Notes: a model not told the origin generated them from the letters alone. A stretch of 64,000 bases of DNA from Marasmius tenuissimus (GCA_029532415.1 JAQOTA010000060.1:3162001-3226000); one strand, 5' to 3'. Positions 11,658 to 22,609 are shown, numbered from the stretch's first letter. A program made the numbers and translations.

Positions 11658-13466
11658 ATGGCAATTTCAAGTGGAACAGATGAACGCCGTACAGAGACGT
11701 GCGACGCTTGTCTGGCGCAGTTTATTCAGAGACTCCATCGTCCCCTTCCCCCATCTTCGTTTCGTGGACCACCCAAATACGAAAGTCTAGACAGTATCGA
11801 TAGGACACGGCTGGCAGACGACCGTGCCACAGTGCACGCTTATGACGCCTGTCTGGAGAAAATCGACTCTATTAGGCACGAGCTAATGATTCATCGCGAA
11901 GAAGCTTTGTGTCTCGTTCGCCGCCGTGAACATTACTTGTCCTCGTTCAGAAAAATCCCGAACGAGTTGTGGATCGAAATTTTCTCGCTCGTTTGCTCCA
12001 AGTCCTCCAATGCGAACGCATATGGAGACGAGAAATGGTGGCCATCCACGACTTTCCCCATCGAAATCGGGTATCGAAAGACCCTGTCGCCCTATGTCCT
12101 CTCTCAAGTATGTCATCGTTGGAGAGACATTGCCGTCCACTACGAAGGACTTTGGGTCAACATCAGCATCGATGTTGCCTTTAGTGTCAGCGCCAGTGGT
12201 GGCCAGCGCCATCTTATGGCGTTAGATGCTTTGAAACTGGCACTCGAACGATCCGGGAAGAGTGCATTGACAATACGACTACAAAGTCATCCAATGGTGG
12301 AAGAGGAATATTACCGCGATGTGCCCCCTTCGGTGTGGGCTCCTTTTCGCGAGGCCTTCTCCCGAACGGAATCCCTGGAAGCAGCGGCGGATCTCTTTCG
12401 TCAAATCGATTTTGGCGGCTGCCTATCCTTCCCCCGCCTTCGCCAGGTTTGGCTTGATAGTCATAGTCCTCTTTTGCCACTACCTCGACCTTCTGCTCGC
12501 GAGCAGCTACATGCCCTCTTCGCCGCACCGCGCCTCCAGTATCTCTCTCTGGAAAGGATGAAGTGGATCATGGCCATGGCGCCCTTTCCTTTTCGTGATC
12601 TTACGAGTTTCACCTGCCAGGAGGCTATGACGAGATCAGAGCTTGCTCATTTGGCCCGGTGTTGCCCGCGGCTGTTAGACTTGGCCATCAGAAGCGATTC
12701 ATCTGTGGACGTTAGTGGTAGTTCGGGTGCACTGCAATTTCCCAAACTTCAATCACTGACCTTAAATCCCGGGTGGAGCCCGATGTCTTTTCTTGGCCAT
12801 TTGAACACTCCCTCCCTCACCAGTCTGGCGTACAAATCCTCTCCGTGCACTCCTGATCGCCTCGAGGTATTATCCAGGTTCTTGAGCCGCAGTCAATGCC
12901 CGCTCCGAGCTTTAGGTCTCACTATCGATGAGGATTGTTTCACTGGGGTCCCTCGGGATGCCTGGTCATCCTTCATCACGAATATACCCTCCCTTGTCAA
13001 TCTAGACGTTACTCTCCACATGACGAGCGTCGAGATATCAAGAAGCGCCATTCACCAGTTACTTTCCGTGCTACGGCTGAAGGAATACGACGACGGCCAT
13101 GAACGAGGGTGCTTTCCATACCTGACTATATTCTCGCTTGTTATCGAACAGAGAGGGTATTGGTGCATGGACGGTCCTGATATTCATTGGCTGTTGGACC
13201 ACTTCCTGGACGTCGCGGCGACGAGAAGGCCCAGAGCTCAGGATCTCCCATCTGATATGGCTCCCTTGCAGACGGCACGCTGCTCTGTACAATTCCAGTC
13301 GTGGGGTAATGACACTTCCGGGTATGGCTACTACAAGGAATTGGAGGAGAGTGAGAGCTTCGACGCGAAACGGGTTCGTTGTCGTGTTCTTGACTTGATT
13401 GCTTCGGGCTTGGAGGTCGAGATAGAGATAGGTAGCCACGGCATTTCAGCCCTGCACAGCGGCTGA
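11658..13466 (+). CDS. F-box / leucine-rich-repeat-like protein, single exon
   Basis: Uninterrupted 602-residue frame, paralogous to the gene at 4728. The order is the same: C-x2-C pair (CDAC) near residue 15, coiled coil at about 48-90, F-box at about 100-165 starting RKIPNELWIEIF and including LSQVCHRWRDIAVHY, then leucine-rich repeats with landmarks VDFGG-like (IDFGGCLSFPRL) and CPRLLDLAIRS. Similarity runs along the whole length, pointing to local duplication followed by long divergence rather than a recent copy. Expected role: substrate receptor of a Skp1-cullin ubiquitin ligase. Long open frames on the opposite strand are compositional shadows. Confidence 0.88.
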   Translation: MAISSGTDERRTETCDACLAQFIQRLHRPLPPSSFRGPPKYESLDSIDRTRLADDRATVHAYDACLEKIDSIRHELMIHREEALCLVRRREHYLSSFRKIPNELWIEIFSLVCSKSSNANAYGDEKWWPSTTFPIEIGYRKTLSPYVLSQVCHRWRDIAVHYEGLWVNISIDVAFSVSASGGQRHLMALDALKLALERSGKSALTIRLQSHPMVEEEYYRDVPPSVWAPFREAFSRTESLEAAADLFRQIDFGGCLSFPRLRQVWLDSHSPLLPLPRPSAREQLHALFAAPRLQYLSLERMKWIMAMAPFPFRDLTSFTCQEAMTRSELAHLARCCPRLLDLAIRSDSSVDVSGSSGALQFPKLQSLTLNPGWSPMSFLGHLNTPSLTSLAYKSSPCTPDRLEVLSRFLSRSQCPLRALGLTIDEDCFTGVPRDAWSSFITNIPSLVNLDVTLHMTSVEISRSAIHQLLSVLRLKEYDDGHERGCFPYLTIFSLVIEQRGYWCMDGPDIHWLLDHFLDVAATRRPRAQDLPSDMAPLQTARCSVQFQSWGNDTSGYGYYKELEESESFDAKRVRCRVLDLIASGLEVEIEIGSHGISALHSG

Positions 13467-13792
13467 CAGGAAGCTACGTCATAATGAAATCTGTGATACG
13501 TTCTTATGTTCTTATGTTTATTACTTACAGTAAATATTGGAGGTGACTCACAATTGTCCATCGAATTCGAGCGTCCTACTTATGTGAGGTAGTCTAGGCC
13601 TAGTAAATGAATGTTCGTTTACGTGATTGACGCTGACTCTTCAAACTTCAAGCTTCAAGGCTCAGGCCCAGGTGTGGCCCAGGTGTGGCGCTCATATTTA
13701 AATGAGCGGGATATTTAAGGATAGGCCACACGACTTTCGATTCATTAAACCCACCCCAAGTTCCATTCAAAGGCGCTTGCGTCCCGTATCCA
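13467..13792. promoter_or_regulatory. Putative promoter with tandem repeat and TATA-like box
   Basis: Upstream of the gene at 13793 lie, in order, CTTCAAGCTTCAAG (about 13646-13659), two perfect tandem copies of GGCCCAGGTGT (13665-13675 and 13676-13686), an inverted pair GCTCAT/ATGAGC (13690-13707), and a TATA-like ATATTTAAGG (about 13711-13720). The spacing to the start codon, about 75-130 bases, suits a fungal core promoter. Function is inferred from position only. Confidence 0.4.
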
Positions 13793-15306
13793 ATGATGGT
13801 GGGTTCTCGTTGTGTCGTCTTCCTCTATACTAAGAGACTCATCGATAGCCAAAATCACTGTACACCGACATTCCCAACGAAGTATGGGCCGAAATCCTTC
13901 GTTTTAGTGACCCGTATACTCTATCCGTTGTCCAACGCACTTGCCGTGCTCTATACCTGATCTCTTCCCGAGTGCTTTATCGCGACTTAGCTTACCCAAC
14001 GACGAATTTGGCATTGGAGAATGCAGCATTCTGGGGAAGACTTGAAACAACGGAAGATGGACGGCCTATCCAGATGCCAAATTTCCCTCAGTTTGGCTAC
14101 CCACGCCAGTTTACGATTGGCTTGCGTATTCGACTCGATCAATCAGGATATCGCCAGGTGTTCAACTGGGGCATGGTTTTGAGTCGTGCTCGCAAATTCT
14201 ATAACCTCACCGTAGTCACCTTGCAACGGGTGCGCTTCCCTTGTTCGTTTCTACAACTTCTTATCACTCAGACGCAGGCCTTGCGCGACGTGACATTGAT
14301 CGACGTCGCAATGTCTGATTTCGATGCTCTCTTTCAACGCCCTGTGTCTTACCAACCTTCATCTTGTGGCAGGAAGTTGCAGAACATCACAGTTTGTGGT
14401 GTTATCAATCCTCTGGGCTCTGCGGACGATGATGCAGTTCGTATGTTGTCGCTGGTATTGAGACTACCAGCGATGAAAGCATTGGGATTTGATGCCGAAG
14501 CCTCATCAGCAATTATTTCCGCCGCTCGTCATTGCCATTATACGAAACCAGCAATCGAGCATTTGACCGTGTATGACTACTCCATGCGTAGGCCGGAAAT
14601 ACGTTGGCATCGGACGTTGGCAGATGTACTCCGTTTACTCGCTGGATCTCTTACACGGTTACTCGTTAGGTCTCTTGCCGATTTCTCAACCGTTGCTGCA
14701 CTTAGCCTTCCCCGACTGGAGATTTTTGAGGGTCCCCTTTCCCTGCTGTGTTGCTTTGTCGACCACACCATAAAGCGACTCAGGAACATCATTGTCACAG
14801 AAACGTTGTGCGAGATGGATCATCTTGTCCGAGTCGCAGAGAGGAGTAAAGGGATGACTTCAGTCAAAGTCCTTCGCTTGAACGTAGTTCACCTTGAGGC
14901 GGAAGTCTTCCTACGCCTCCTTCGATCAGTTCCCGAGATGGAGATTCTTCACTTGGAAAGTGAATACGAGGACATCGCCCAGGTCTGTCAATGAACCTCT
15001 ATTCTTCACATCACGAGAGTCACGTCTTGTTAATAATTGCTTTGCCAGCACGGGACGATGCATAATGTTGTTACATTCCTTCCAAAGTTGAAGGAGCTTC
15101 ATCTTTTTGGGTTCCGCGCCGCGCCGTCTAGTTCACTGCTCGACCAAGAGATACGTTCGTTGTTGATCAAATGGAAAGCCGATTATTGCGTTGGGTTAAT
15201 GTATGCTCGATTTAATAACACTCAGTCATGGCGATGGGAGGAGTTGAAGAAGAGTTGGTCAAGCGTAAAAGAGGGGGCCATCACAATTGAGGAGTTGCTG
15301 AGCTGA
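13793..15306 (+). CDS. F-box protein with LRR-like region, three exons
   Basis: Exons 13793-13798, 13849-14982 and 15049-15306 give 465 residues. The first exon is only ATG ATG; its 50 nt intron has a canonical donor (gtgggt), branch site (tactaag) and acceptor (atag), and there is no ATG in frame between the upstream stop and the F-box, so the tiny exon is needed. The F-box follows at once (DIPNEVWAEILRFSD then VQRTCRALYLISSRVLYRDL). The middle is leucine-rich; the C-terminal exon carries LKELHLFGFR and EIRSLLIKW, the usual end of this agaric subfamily. Probable substrate adaptor of an SCF ubiquitin ligase. Confidence 0.85.
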
Positions 15307-15770
15307 CGTAGTAATACCCCTGCAGTAAGAAGCTGAATGCTGCTACCGTAGACTGTAGACAAATCGACACTAAACCTTTCTTATGATTCGCCGAGAACCT
15401 CGTAAAAATGCCCTGTGACTGCCAGGGTTCGAACCAGGTCCTGCGTGATGACATCGCCTTTTTGTTGATGCAACTATGCACGCCGTGCTGCCATTACACT
15501 ACAGCCACTATTCTATTCAAGTTCTGGTTCTCGAGTATTCTGAGCTACTTCGGTGCTGTGACTCTGCTGAACTGTTCAGGACCTCGACAAGTCTTCGACG
15601 ACTTCATCCCGCGAAGATCACGGATGGTCCGGTGGCCTTGACCAGCGATGCTGAAATGAATCGGGAAAGGCATTTGCATAGGATGTATTTACTGAGCATT
15701 CGATACCTGCTGCCTGAGGCCATTCCCTATCTTCGTTTGTTGTTGTGATACAATTTTCAAGGTCTCCTAT
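15307..15770. other. Intergenic between convergent F-box genes
   Basis: The stretch holds a tRNA-like sequence on the minus strand (listed separately) and the 3' flanks of the two F-box genes. No protein gene was seen. Confidence 0.5.
15414..15508 (-). tRNA. tRNA-like gene with insertion, possible pseudogene
   Basis: The minus strand folds into a tRNA cloverleaf: acceptor stem GTGGCTG/CAGTCAC (one G-T pair), D-stem GTGT/GCAC with loop AATGGCA, anticodon stem GCGTG/CACGC, and T-arm with GGTTCGAACC matching the pol III B box; the A box TAGTGTAATGG is also good. The anticodon loop is interrupted by about 24 nt. If these lie between positions 31 and 32 the loop would be ATGTCAT with anticodon GTC; with an intron in the usual place after position 37, position 33 would be A instead of T, which is not functional. 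One T-stem pair is a T-T mismatch. Either an unusual intron or a tRNA relic. Confidence 0.5.
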
Positions 15771-17393
15771 CTACAGCTCCGTGATCAGTTCAACCCATCG
15801 GCGGTCTGAGACGCTGACGACACGCTTCCACACCACGCTAAAATCGTCTTCCACGTGCATGAATCGAACAGTCTTCATTGACGAGGGTAAAGCTGCCCGC
15901 CACGCATCGAATATGCCATGAGCCTGCCCAACACCAACTTGACGCCAGAACGAAATCTGAACGCGAATCAGTGAAGAAAACCCAATGGAGATGGAAGTGA
16001 GAGAATTGGGGGTGAGCAGCGCCGTCTAGATTATGAACGAAGAGAATTAAGCAAGAGATGTGGAAAGAGCGTTCCACGACATACCACATTTCCCTTGAGC
16101 AACGTTACTTGAAGGTCGTGGAGGTCTGGGCAGCGTGAAAGGACGAACGGAAGCTCGAGATCTTCGTCGAGAGTCAAAATTAAGCAACGCAGACCAATAA
16201 AATTCCTGCAATTGATAACGGAGAATCCGTCCCTGCCAGTGAAGGTAAGGCGATGCCATGTCTTGTTATCAGAGTGCAAGTGGTGGAACTGCTGTGCACT
16301 TCCTGCAAACTCCACTAGGTTGTCGAACGGCTTCCATGCCAATCCAGCATCTACTTCGTCCGCTACTTCGGTGAAAGACCTGATGTGTAAGGAACGCAGC
16401 GTTGTAGAGCATTCCTTTAGGTACTCTCCCAGTTGTCTCAAACCTACGCGTTTGCCCCGTGCTGGTGGTGGTGTGTTCCCGGAGTCCGGTAAGAGCTGGA
16501 AAGTATCCAACGAAATGGCCCCAAATACGGCGGCTGGCACGGCATCTTTATCGCAATGCCAATCCAAAGAACGCAAACCTCCAAGGCGAGATCGGGAAGC
16601 CCAACATTTATAAAAGGGAATCCAGGTTGTGTCATCAATTTCCAGTACACGAATGGATGGACACTCCGCGAACAACATCAGTAGCTCCCATTCAGCTACA
16701 GAAAGAGATGAAGATCGCATTCCCAGCAACGAAAGGGACCGAAGGCTTTCCGGAAGCAATGGATCAAAAACGAGATGGGGACAGAGATGGCGCGGGGCGG
16801 GTGTTGATAGGAAAGTGGAATCGAGTGTCAAGGAGGTAAGGTACGGAAGGCGGCGGCTGAGTAACGGAAGTAACTCTCTCAACTTCAAGCCAGGCATCAC
16901 TTGAAAGGTCAACGATGCTACGTGGGTGAAAGTATCAAGTAGCTGGAATATGGAGTCGACGACGGTACCAAGGGGCACTTCGGTGGTGGATGTCGTTCTG
17001 TCTTTGTGAAAAGAATGTTTGGGTGTATGTTGACCGAACGTCACTGTGCGGGGGGTTGCTAGCATTCTATTTCGGCCCACAGCAAGGACCTTCCATTTGT
17101 GCTTAGCCGACAGGTCCACGTCGTTCGGTTGAAAGGCTCCTACGTAGTCCCAGAACTCAGACAAAGATCGTAGGGCACGCTCGTCTGGGACAAGGATGTT
17201 CCGATATGCCCATATGAACGCCGACGAGTACCATTTTTTCGATACCAGGACAGCGGAGTGTAGAGATTTTGGCCCCATGAAAGACATGATCCTGTCCATC
17301 GTCTCCGCTGGGATCTTGTCTACGATCTGGAAGAATATGGTAAGTGTTTAGTTCCTGCGGTACATGAGGAACTCTTGCCGGTGACTGCAACAT
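15771..17393 (-). CDS. F-box protein with LRR-like region, three exons
   Basis: Exons 17373-17393, 16085-17326 and 15771-16025 (59 nt and 46 nt introns) give 505 residues. The second exon starts with the F-box, IVDKIPAETMDRIMSFM then LHSAVLVSKKWYSSAFIWAYR, so the 7-residue first exon supplies the start codon. Central leucine-rich units follow (LTSLTLDSTF, LRSLSLLGMR, IRVLEID, LRSLDWH). The last exon encodes LTSISIGFSSLIRVQISFWR and a tail ending VELITEL, a layout I know from agaric F-box/LRR proteins. The gene converges with the F-box gene at 13793. Probable ubiquitin-ligase adaptor; the donor of the first intron (gttcct) is weak, so the extreme N-terminus is less certain. Confidence 0.83.
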
Positions 17394-18367
17394 TGGTACG
17401 TGCGTGATGTGATACTATTGCTTGAGACTGACTATTTATGTTAGAGACCAGTCGATATGCTTGACGGACGATTTCGTCCTTACCTTTCTCTCCCTCCCTC
17501 CCTTTTTTTCCCAGAACAGTTATTGCCAGTCAAGAAGTCACGAAAGTCAGACGAGATGTACAGTAGCTGCAAAGACGCAAGACTCCGTACCCAATAGGCT
17601 CCATCCGAATCATCGGCGGAAAGTTCGACAGCTCACAGAAGGTTGACATGCAATCGTACAATCGAACCCCGAGATCTCATGGAGAAGCTAGATCCGATTG
17701 GTTCTGACCAGAAAGCCAGAGTATTCTGACGGGATTCTATTATTCCAGGAATGTTCAGATTCCCGATTATCATCGTCTCTTCCAGATATCTATCACATGA
17801 ATCGTCAGTGACAACTTCCATATATTGTAAATGCAAGCAACTTCCGTGAGGTCACCGATATTCCGGTCTTTTTTATTCGCAGTTCTGCCCTGACAAATCC
17901 ATCAGTCCCACGGCAGGTCTGGTCCTGATTCCTTGTACGTCCTGGCGTTTAACTAGAGACCTTCGTCCTTGGATAACGTCATCGAGGGTTACAGACCGGT
18001 GGTGATCGGTCCAGGGCTCAGGCAGTCCAGGTAGAGAGGGTCCGAGCAAAAGAATTGGATGATTCGAGTCTGTGGGCATCAGGAGTGACTCTCCCGGGAA
18101 CGTGAGTCAGATATCAAATTGGGCGGGGAAGTTTGTGATGGCATGTTCAGGGAGACAGCATCGCGCGAACCTGGTTTCCGACGTCGAGCCCAGACACTTG
18201 TCCGACAGAAAGAAACCATCAAGTAGAGGGTCTGTATGACGCGTATATCCGGCCATCCAATCGAACTTTCGGCTTACTCAGGAGTATAAAATCATATTCA
18301 CAAGGAATTGCACTCACCAGTCTTTTCTGCGACACTCCTGAACTACAGTCGAAGAAGCGTCTTGATA
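17394..18367. other. Shared upstream region of two divergent genes
   Basis: About 970 bases between the minus-strand F-box gene and the plus-strand acidic-protein gene. A pyrimidine-rich tract (about 17481-17512, CTCTCCCTCCCTCCC-like) is the only notable feature and could be a promoter element. Confidence 0.4.
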
Positions 18368-19079
18368 ATGAGGTTGCGCAAGAGTCGTTACGCCAGCGCA
18401 ACAGGAGATACCAGTGGAGGAGAGACCTCCGAACACGAGGATTGGGATTGTAGCCCATATCTCAACCCCATGGGACAGAAGCTTGACAAGAACGGGTACC
18501 TCTGTGATGATTTTGTGGTCAGTGACGACGAAGTTGAGTGGGAGGACGATGAGTCGAGTACCAGTGATGGAGAGGATACGGAGTCACGATCGAATGACGA
18601 AGATGGCTACGGGCCCTCCGATGTATCTGCTCATGAAACAGATGCGCCACTAGGTTCGCCAAACTTCATGATAGTTCGACGCCTACGGGGCATGCCCATA
18701 GGTCACGCTTACTCAAGGTCATTTAGGTGGCCTAACGTCTCGTTCATCCCGATCTGTGACAAAGTCTAGGGGTCGACAACAGGGCGTAGACGTTTCTCAG
18801 GAATCGTCTTCTCGGTCCCCTTCTCCAGCGGCAGTACCCTGCCAATCCAATCGTTCGCGTCGCAAGGCGATTGATGTGTATTCCGACACAGAGTCCGAGA
18901 CGAATGGTGATTCGTCTTTGGGTACTTCGGCAGGCGCTTCGATAGTCGTTCCTCCACGTCAGGAAGTGGCCGCTTCAGGGAGTACACCTTCGAAACGCGC
19001 ACGTTGTTGCCATGGATCAGAACTGGACGATGGCTCGGACAAAGAGAATTCCCTCCCGAAGAGATTGCGTAAAATGTAG
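18368..19079 (+). CDS. Acidic, Ser-rich hypothetical nuclear-type protein
   Basis: Exons 18368-18653 and 18727-19079 give 212 residues; the 73 nt intron restores phase but its donor (gttcgc) is weak, so a frameshift is the alternative. The N-terminal half contains DKNGYLCDDFVVSDDEVEWEDD, a motif style seen in fungal chromatin-associated and histone-interacting acidic proteins, followed by a long Asp/Glu/Ser tract. The C-terminal half is Ser-rich and basic, with SKSRGRQQ and a possible nuclear localisation signal near the end (PKRLRKM). No catalytic domain is seen. Function unknown; nuclear location is inference. Confidence 0.6.
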
Positions 19080-21835
19080 CGCAACGAAGGCACGATTGCC
19101 GGGCCACTCCTATATTCCTAACGGGAAACTGAACAAAGAATCTATGAACTATCACTGAGCTTGCTGACTTGGTTGTATTTGAACTGAAAAACGCGTACGA
19201 ATGGCTTCAATCTTATGTGTAACTGTATATGGGGAATATCTCACCAAGCGGAATATAACTCAACCTTTCAGGGATCAGTAAGCATTAGCAACATCCTGGT
19301 GGGTGGCCTTTGACCACTCCAAGTTCATGAAGGGCTATATTCGCGAGATTCGTTGAGAGTAGCACTGCCAGCAATCTGTTAGAGTTCACATTTGAGGAAA
19401 CGAGTAATTTGAGACGGGGTACTCACCTATACTCCTCATTCATGTTATCATGTCAAACGGTATATTCGAAGCCTGAAGCTTGAAGCTTGAAGGGCTCAGA
19501 GTCAGTGGGTTGGCAGTGTGGAGCTTTGAATTTGACCCTGACTCCTGAGACGGCGAGATAATAAGATAAAGTCACGCGTGGGCTGACCTGGTCGGACCGG
19601 CTACCTTCCGTTGTCCATTCCCGCTTTCAGTCGGCTCACTACATTGCTCCTTGATTTTCGACCCAGACCAGCTAACTTGCTCTTTTTGCTCCTGTGCCCA
19701 AGACCTTCAAAGATGGGCCTTCAAAACAGATGTTTGGTCGAAGGCAGTTGTAGTAAGCTGGGAATGAAGTGTGTAGCTTTTAATTTTGACCGAGCTTTCT
19801 GGCTGATGAGACCTCCACGTTCAACATCAAACTGGTTCATTTCAGATTCAGCCTCGGTGGTTCGAACTGTCATGATAGCGCGTCGAAATAGTCAAGCTAG
19901 TTCTCACACCGATCTCGAAGTCTTTTGCCCCCATAGTCTCCCTGTCTCAGATTCGATCCTCCCTGGCTCTAAGGAAGTCTTGTTTTTCGCTCAAAATTTC
20001 CACTTTAGGACTCACTACAATTTACAATACAGTCGCAATGACGGGCTGCTTCCCGCTCTCCAACTCCTTGCGGTCGTCAAGAGAGGAACAACATGGGTTG
20101 GGAATGGGCTTCATGGCACAACACGTACGCCACCTTCGAAGTTTTATTACGCCCATAGAGCTCAAACTAATCTTTGACATAGGCAAATCTACAGTCAACT
20201 TATTTTGTACGTTCTGGGGTTCGTTGCGATGGTGAGAATAGTCACGATAGACGATCCCCTCCGTCGCCGTTGGAACATTCGAGGTATCAAGGTACGTCGC
20301 TAATGTTCCACGACCGCGGGCTCAAGATAATTTCTGAGAAGGCCGGATTATGTGTGATTACGCGCTTTCTTTTGCTACCTATCATACCCCTGCGTAGTAC
20401 AACTTGTGGATGACTGGTAGCTTATGCTGTACGGGCTTTCAGCCGTATCCCACATGTGCCCAAATTGGTCGTGCAGGTCTTTCTCTGTACGCCTACCCTC
20501 TGTGTCTTCCTCATTGACCGTCGTGTCTCCTTGTGTTACCTCGTGTACTATCGGATCTATACTGCATAAAAATGCGGGGCCAAACCGCAAATCGTTCTCA
20601 GTACGTTGGAACGTGTCAGTGGGAGCTTGACCAACGCCTGCGGTGTTCTCGAATATCACTCTGGGGGATCTTATACGCTTGTCTTGATCTTGGTTCTAAT
20701 GTCATTGTGTTATCTTGCTGTCGTCTGCGAAGTACAGTCAAGAACTCTTATCTAAGGCCAAAACACTAAAGCTCGGTCCTTGTCTCGCATCCGCTTGACA
20801 GACGTACTTAGAACGTTCTTTTTTGTGTTTGCCGAGCGACGGCTTTGTGTCGTTATTCAAAACCCATCTGCTTGCAGGCGTAAACGTAAGTGGCGATCAA
20901 AGATCGTGACCACATTTCCCAGGCCAGATTTCAACCTCAACTCTCATGTCGATTTCGAGCTGTCGGCGTTCTGTCCTGAAGTTCTTAGGCTTTCAAGACA
21001 TCATAGTTGTGGAGTACACCTGGAGGTACTTCTCTTTCCGTAGGAACAGCACTTTCGAGCCTATGCTGTCTAGGTGAGATTCGTGGACTTGGACTATCAT
21101 AACGTTCGGGAATAGCCCCCATATATCGCAAGATGGGTTCAAGTAGCGTTTATGGGAGGAAAATCTTCGCGGACATTGAAGATCGGGGGAAACAGCACTG
21201 GTGCGTTCATTGCCCGTGACTTTTACCCTTTCACTCACCCCCACCCCGCCTCTAACCAGGAGCGTACTCCAGAAAGTGAACACGAAGCTCGGCCATTGCG
21301 CTGGTAGCCACTTGAGGTGACCCTCATCCTGACCAATCTGAGCATTATCAGCATCGAGTTCCAGATGGCGTTACCTTTGGAGGATTTCGAGATCGTGTTG
21401 CTGCGAGCGTGTTCATGAAAGTTACCGTACCGTAGGTCCGTGTGATCATTCTTTCCGACTGAGATTCCGGCCATTAACGCTTCGTTCAGACTTGGCTAAC
21501 TTCCAAATGAAGAAGGATTCTATGTTCGAAAGAAAATCGATGAATGAAAACTCCCCGCACCTCTTGCGTTAACACCAGCCTGAAGGCGTTTATGAGGCGG
21601 ACAAAAAAGACGACTCCACGTTCAGTTTTAGGACAAAATCAGTGAATTTGAGCATAGAAGTACACGACAGAACTACGGCCTGCTACATGACGAAGTGTGG
21701 CACGGCTGCAGTGCATCCCTGGACAGTCGCTATCGCTGTCCCATTTGCGACTCCATGTCGGCTTTGCCTCGAGCAAGAGTAATTCCAAATTACCTATCAA
21801 GAAATGTGGTGCAATTAACCAGTCCAGTTCACCGG
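19080..21835. other. Long intergenic stretch, no supported gene
   Basis: About 2.75 kb. A plus-strand frame is open from an ATG at 19713 to 20177 (154 codons) but has no recognisable domain and no codon-level hint of being real. A short repeat lies near 19470. The region is probably an old, decayed gene or repeat remnant. Confidence 0.4.
19467..19507. repeat. GCTTGAAG repeat, shared with two other loci
   Basis: GCTTGAAGCTTGAAG occurs at about 19478-19492, followed by GGCTCAGAGTCAG. The reverse form, with the same flanking CTCAG and GACTC pieces, lies at 13636-13664, and a third copy at about 53380-53396. Confidence 0.5.
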
Positions 21836-22609
21836 TTAAAGTTCATCTACCGGTGTCGGGGGTAAGAAATACAAGGGACAACGTCGAGACCCGTCCATGT
21901 ACGGTTTCATCCTTGGGTGACGATTGGAAAGTTCTTCGCTTTTCTTCGTCCTTCGGACCCAAGTCGATCGTTTCATGTGCTTCCGTTGACTCTTAGCCTG
22001 GATTCTCGCATGTGCTTGGGACATCGCGAGATGCGCAGACGCATGTAGGACCGGTACAACGACGTCCATGAGTGAAGTCTGACGGTCTTCAACCTGGAAA
22101 AGTTCTTGATGCCTTCGGGGGCCTTTAGGTAGAGAATTCGACTTCAGTTTGATGCACGGAATGCCCGGTGACCGGCCAACCTACACTTCAAGCATTTCTG
22201 TATGGGCCGTTTTGTGATTGTCTGAAGTTGTTCGTGACCGATTCGTTCTGCAGCTGGTTAGCGTTATTGTTCAATAAGAGCAGAATTAGTACGGCGCACC
22301 TGTTCGGATGTGCTGAGGCACGAAGAAAGCAGCAACTTCAAATTGCGTGTGTCCTGCACATGTCCGGCGGAGTTCCTCCATCCGCGTCTTCAACGGTCTA
22401 CTCGTTCGTCCAACCTTCACAACGAAAGGTTCTTCGAGCCCCTCTTGATACACCGTAGCCATGTATACGGATCCCCATCCCTCGGTCTTTGAGTAAGGCT
22501 TCCCGTTGGTTGTCGAGTTCAGGGAGAACTTTGCTGGGGTACATCGACTCTGGGATTGCACGCCGAAGTTTGCTCCAAATACTTGACGTTCTTGAAGGCT
22601 GGGTTCCAT
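21836..22609 (-). CDS. T5orf172 / GIY-YIG-like domain protein
   Basis: Exons 22300-22609, 22185-22253 and 21836-22122 give 221 residues from ATG 22609. The core reads GSVYMATVYQEG ... FVVKVGRTSRPLKTRMEEL, the G-x-(V/I)-Y...K-(V/I)-G-R-T pattern of T5orf172 domains, which are related to GIY-YIG nucleases and are known from phages and many fungi. The second and third exons supply AERIGHEQL and a C-x2-C-x3-H knuckle (CLKC then PRRHQELF) usual for the fungal proteins. The N-terminus is doubtful: another frame between about 22480 and 22570 encodes LRRAIPESMYPSKVLPEL, which looks more like the family, so a frameshift or a missed exon is possible. No flanking transposon or phage genes. Confidence 0.68.

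Noticed and set aside
11883..12528. Open frames on both strands within the F-box gene at 11658
   Set aside because: They are covered by the 602-residue frame, which has clear F-box and LRR features.
16212..16904. Plus-strand open frames of about 100-130 codons across the minus-strand F-box gene
   Set aside because: They lie antisense to a well-supported coding exon and have no domain; they are shadows of its codon composition.
19713..20177. 154-codon plus-strand frame starting with ATG
   Set aside because: No recognisable domain, unusual composition and no splice partners; possible but unsupported.
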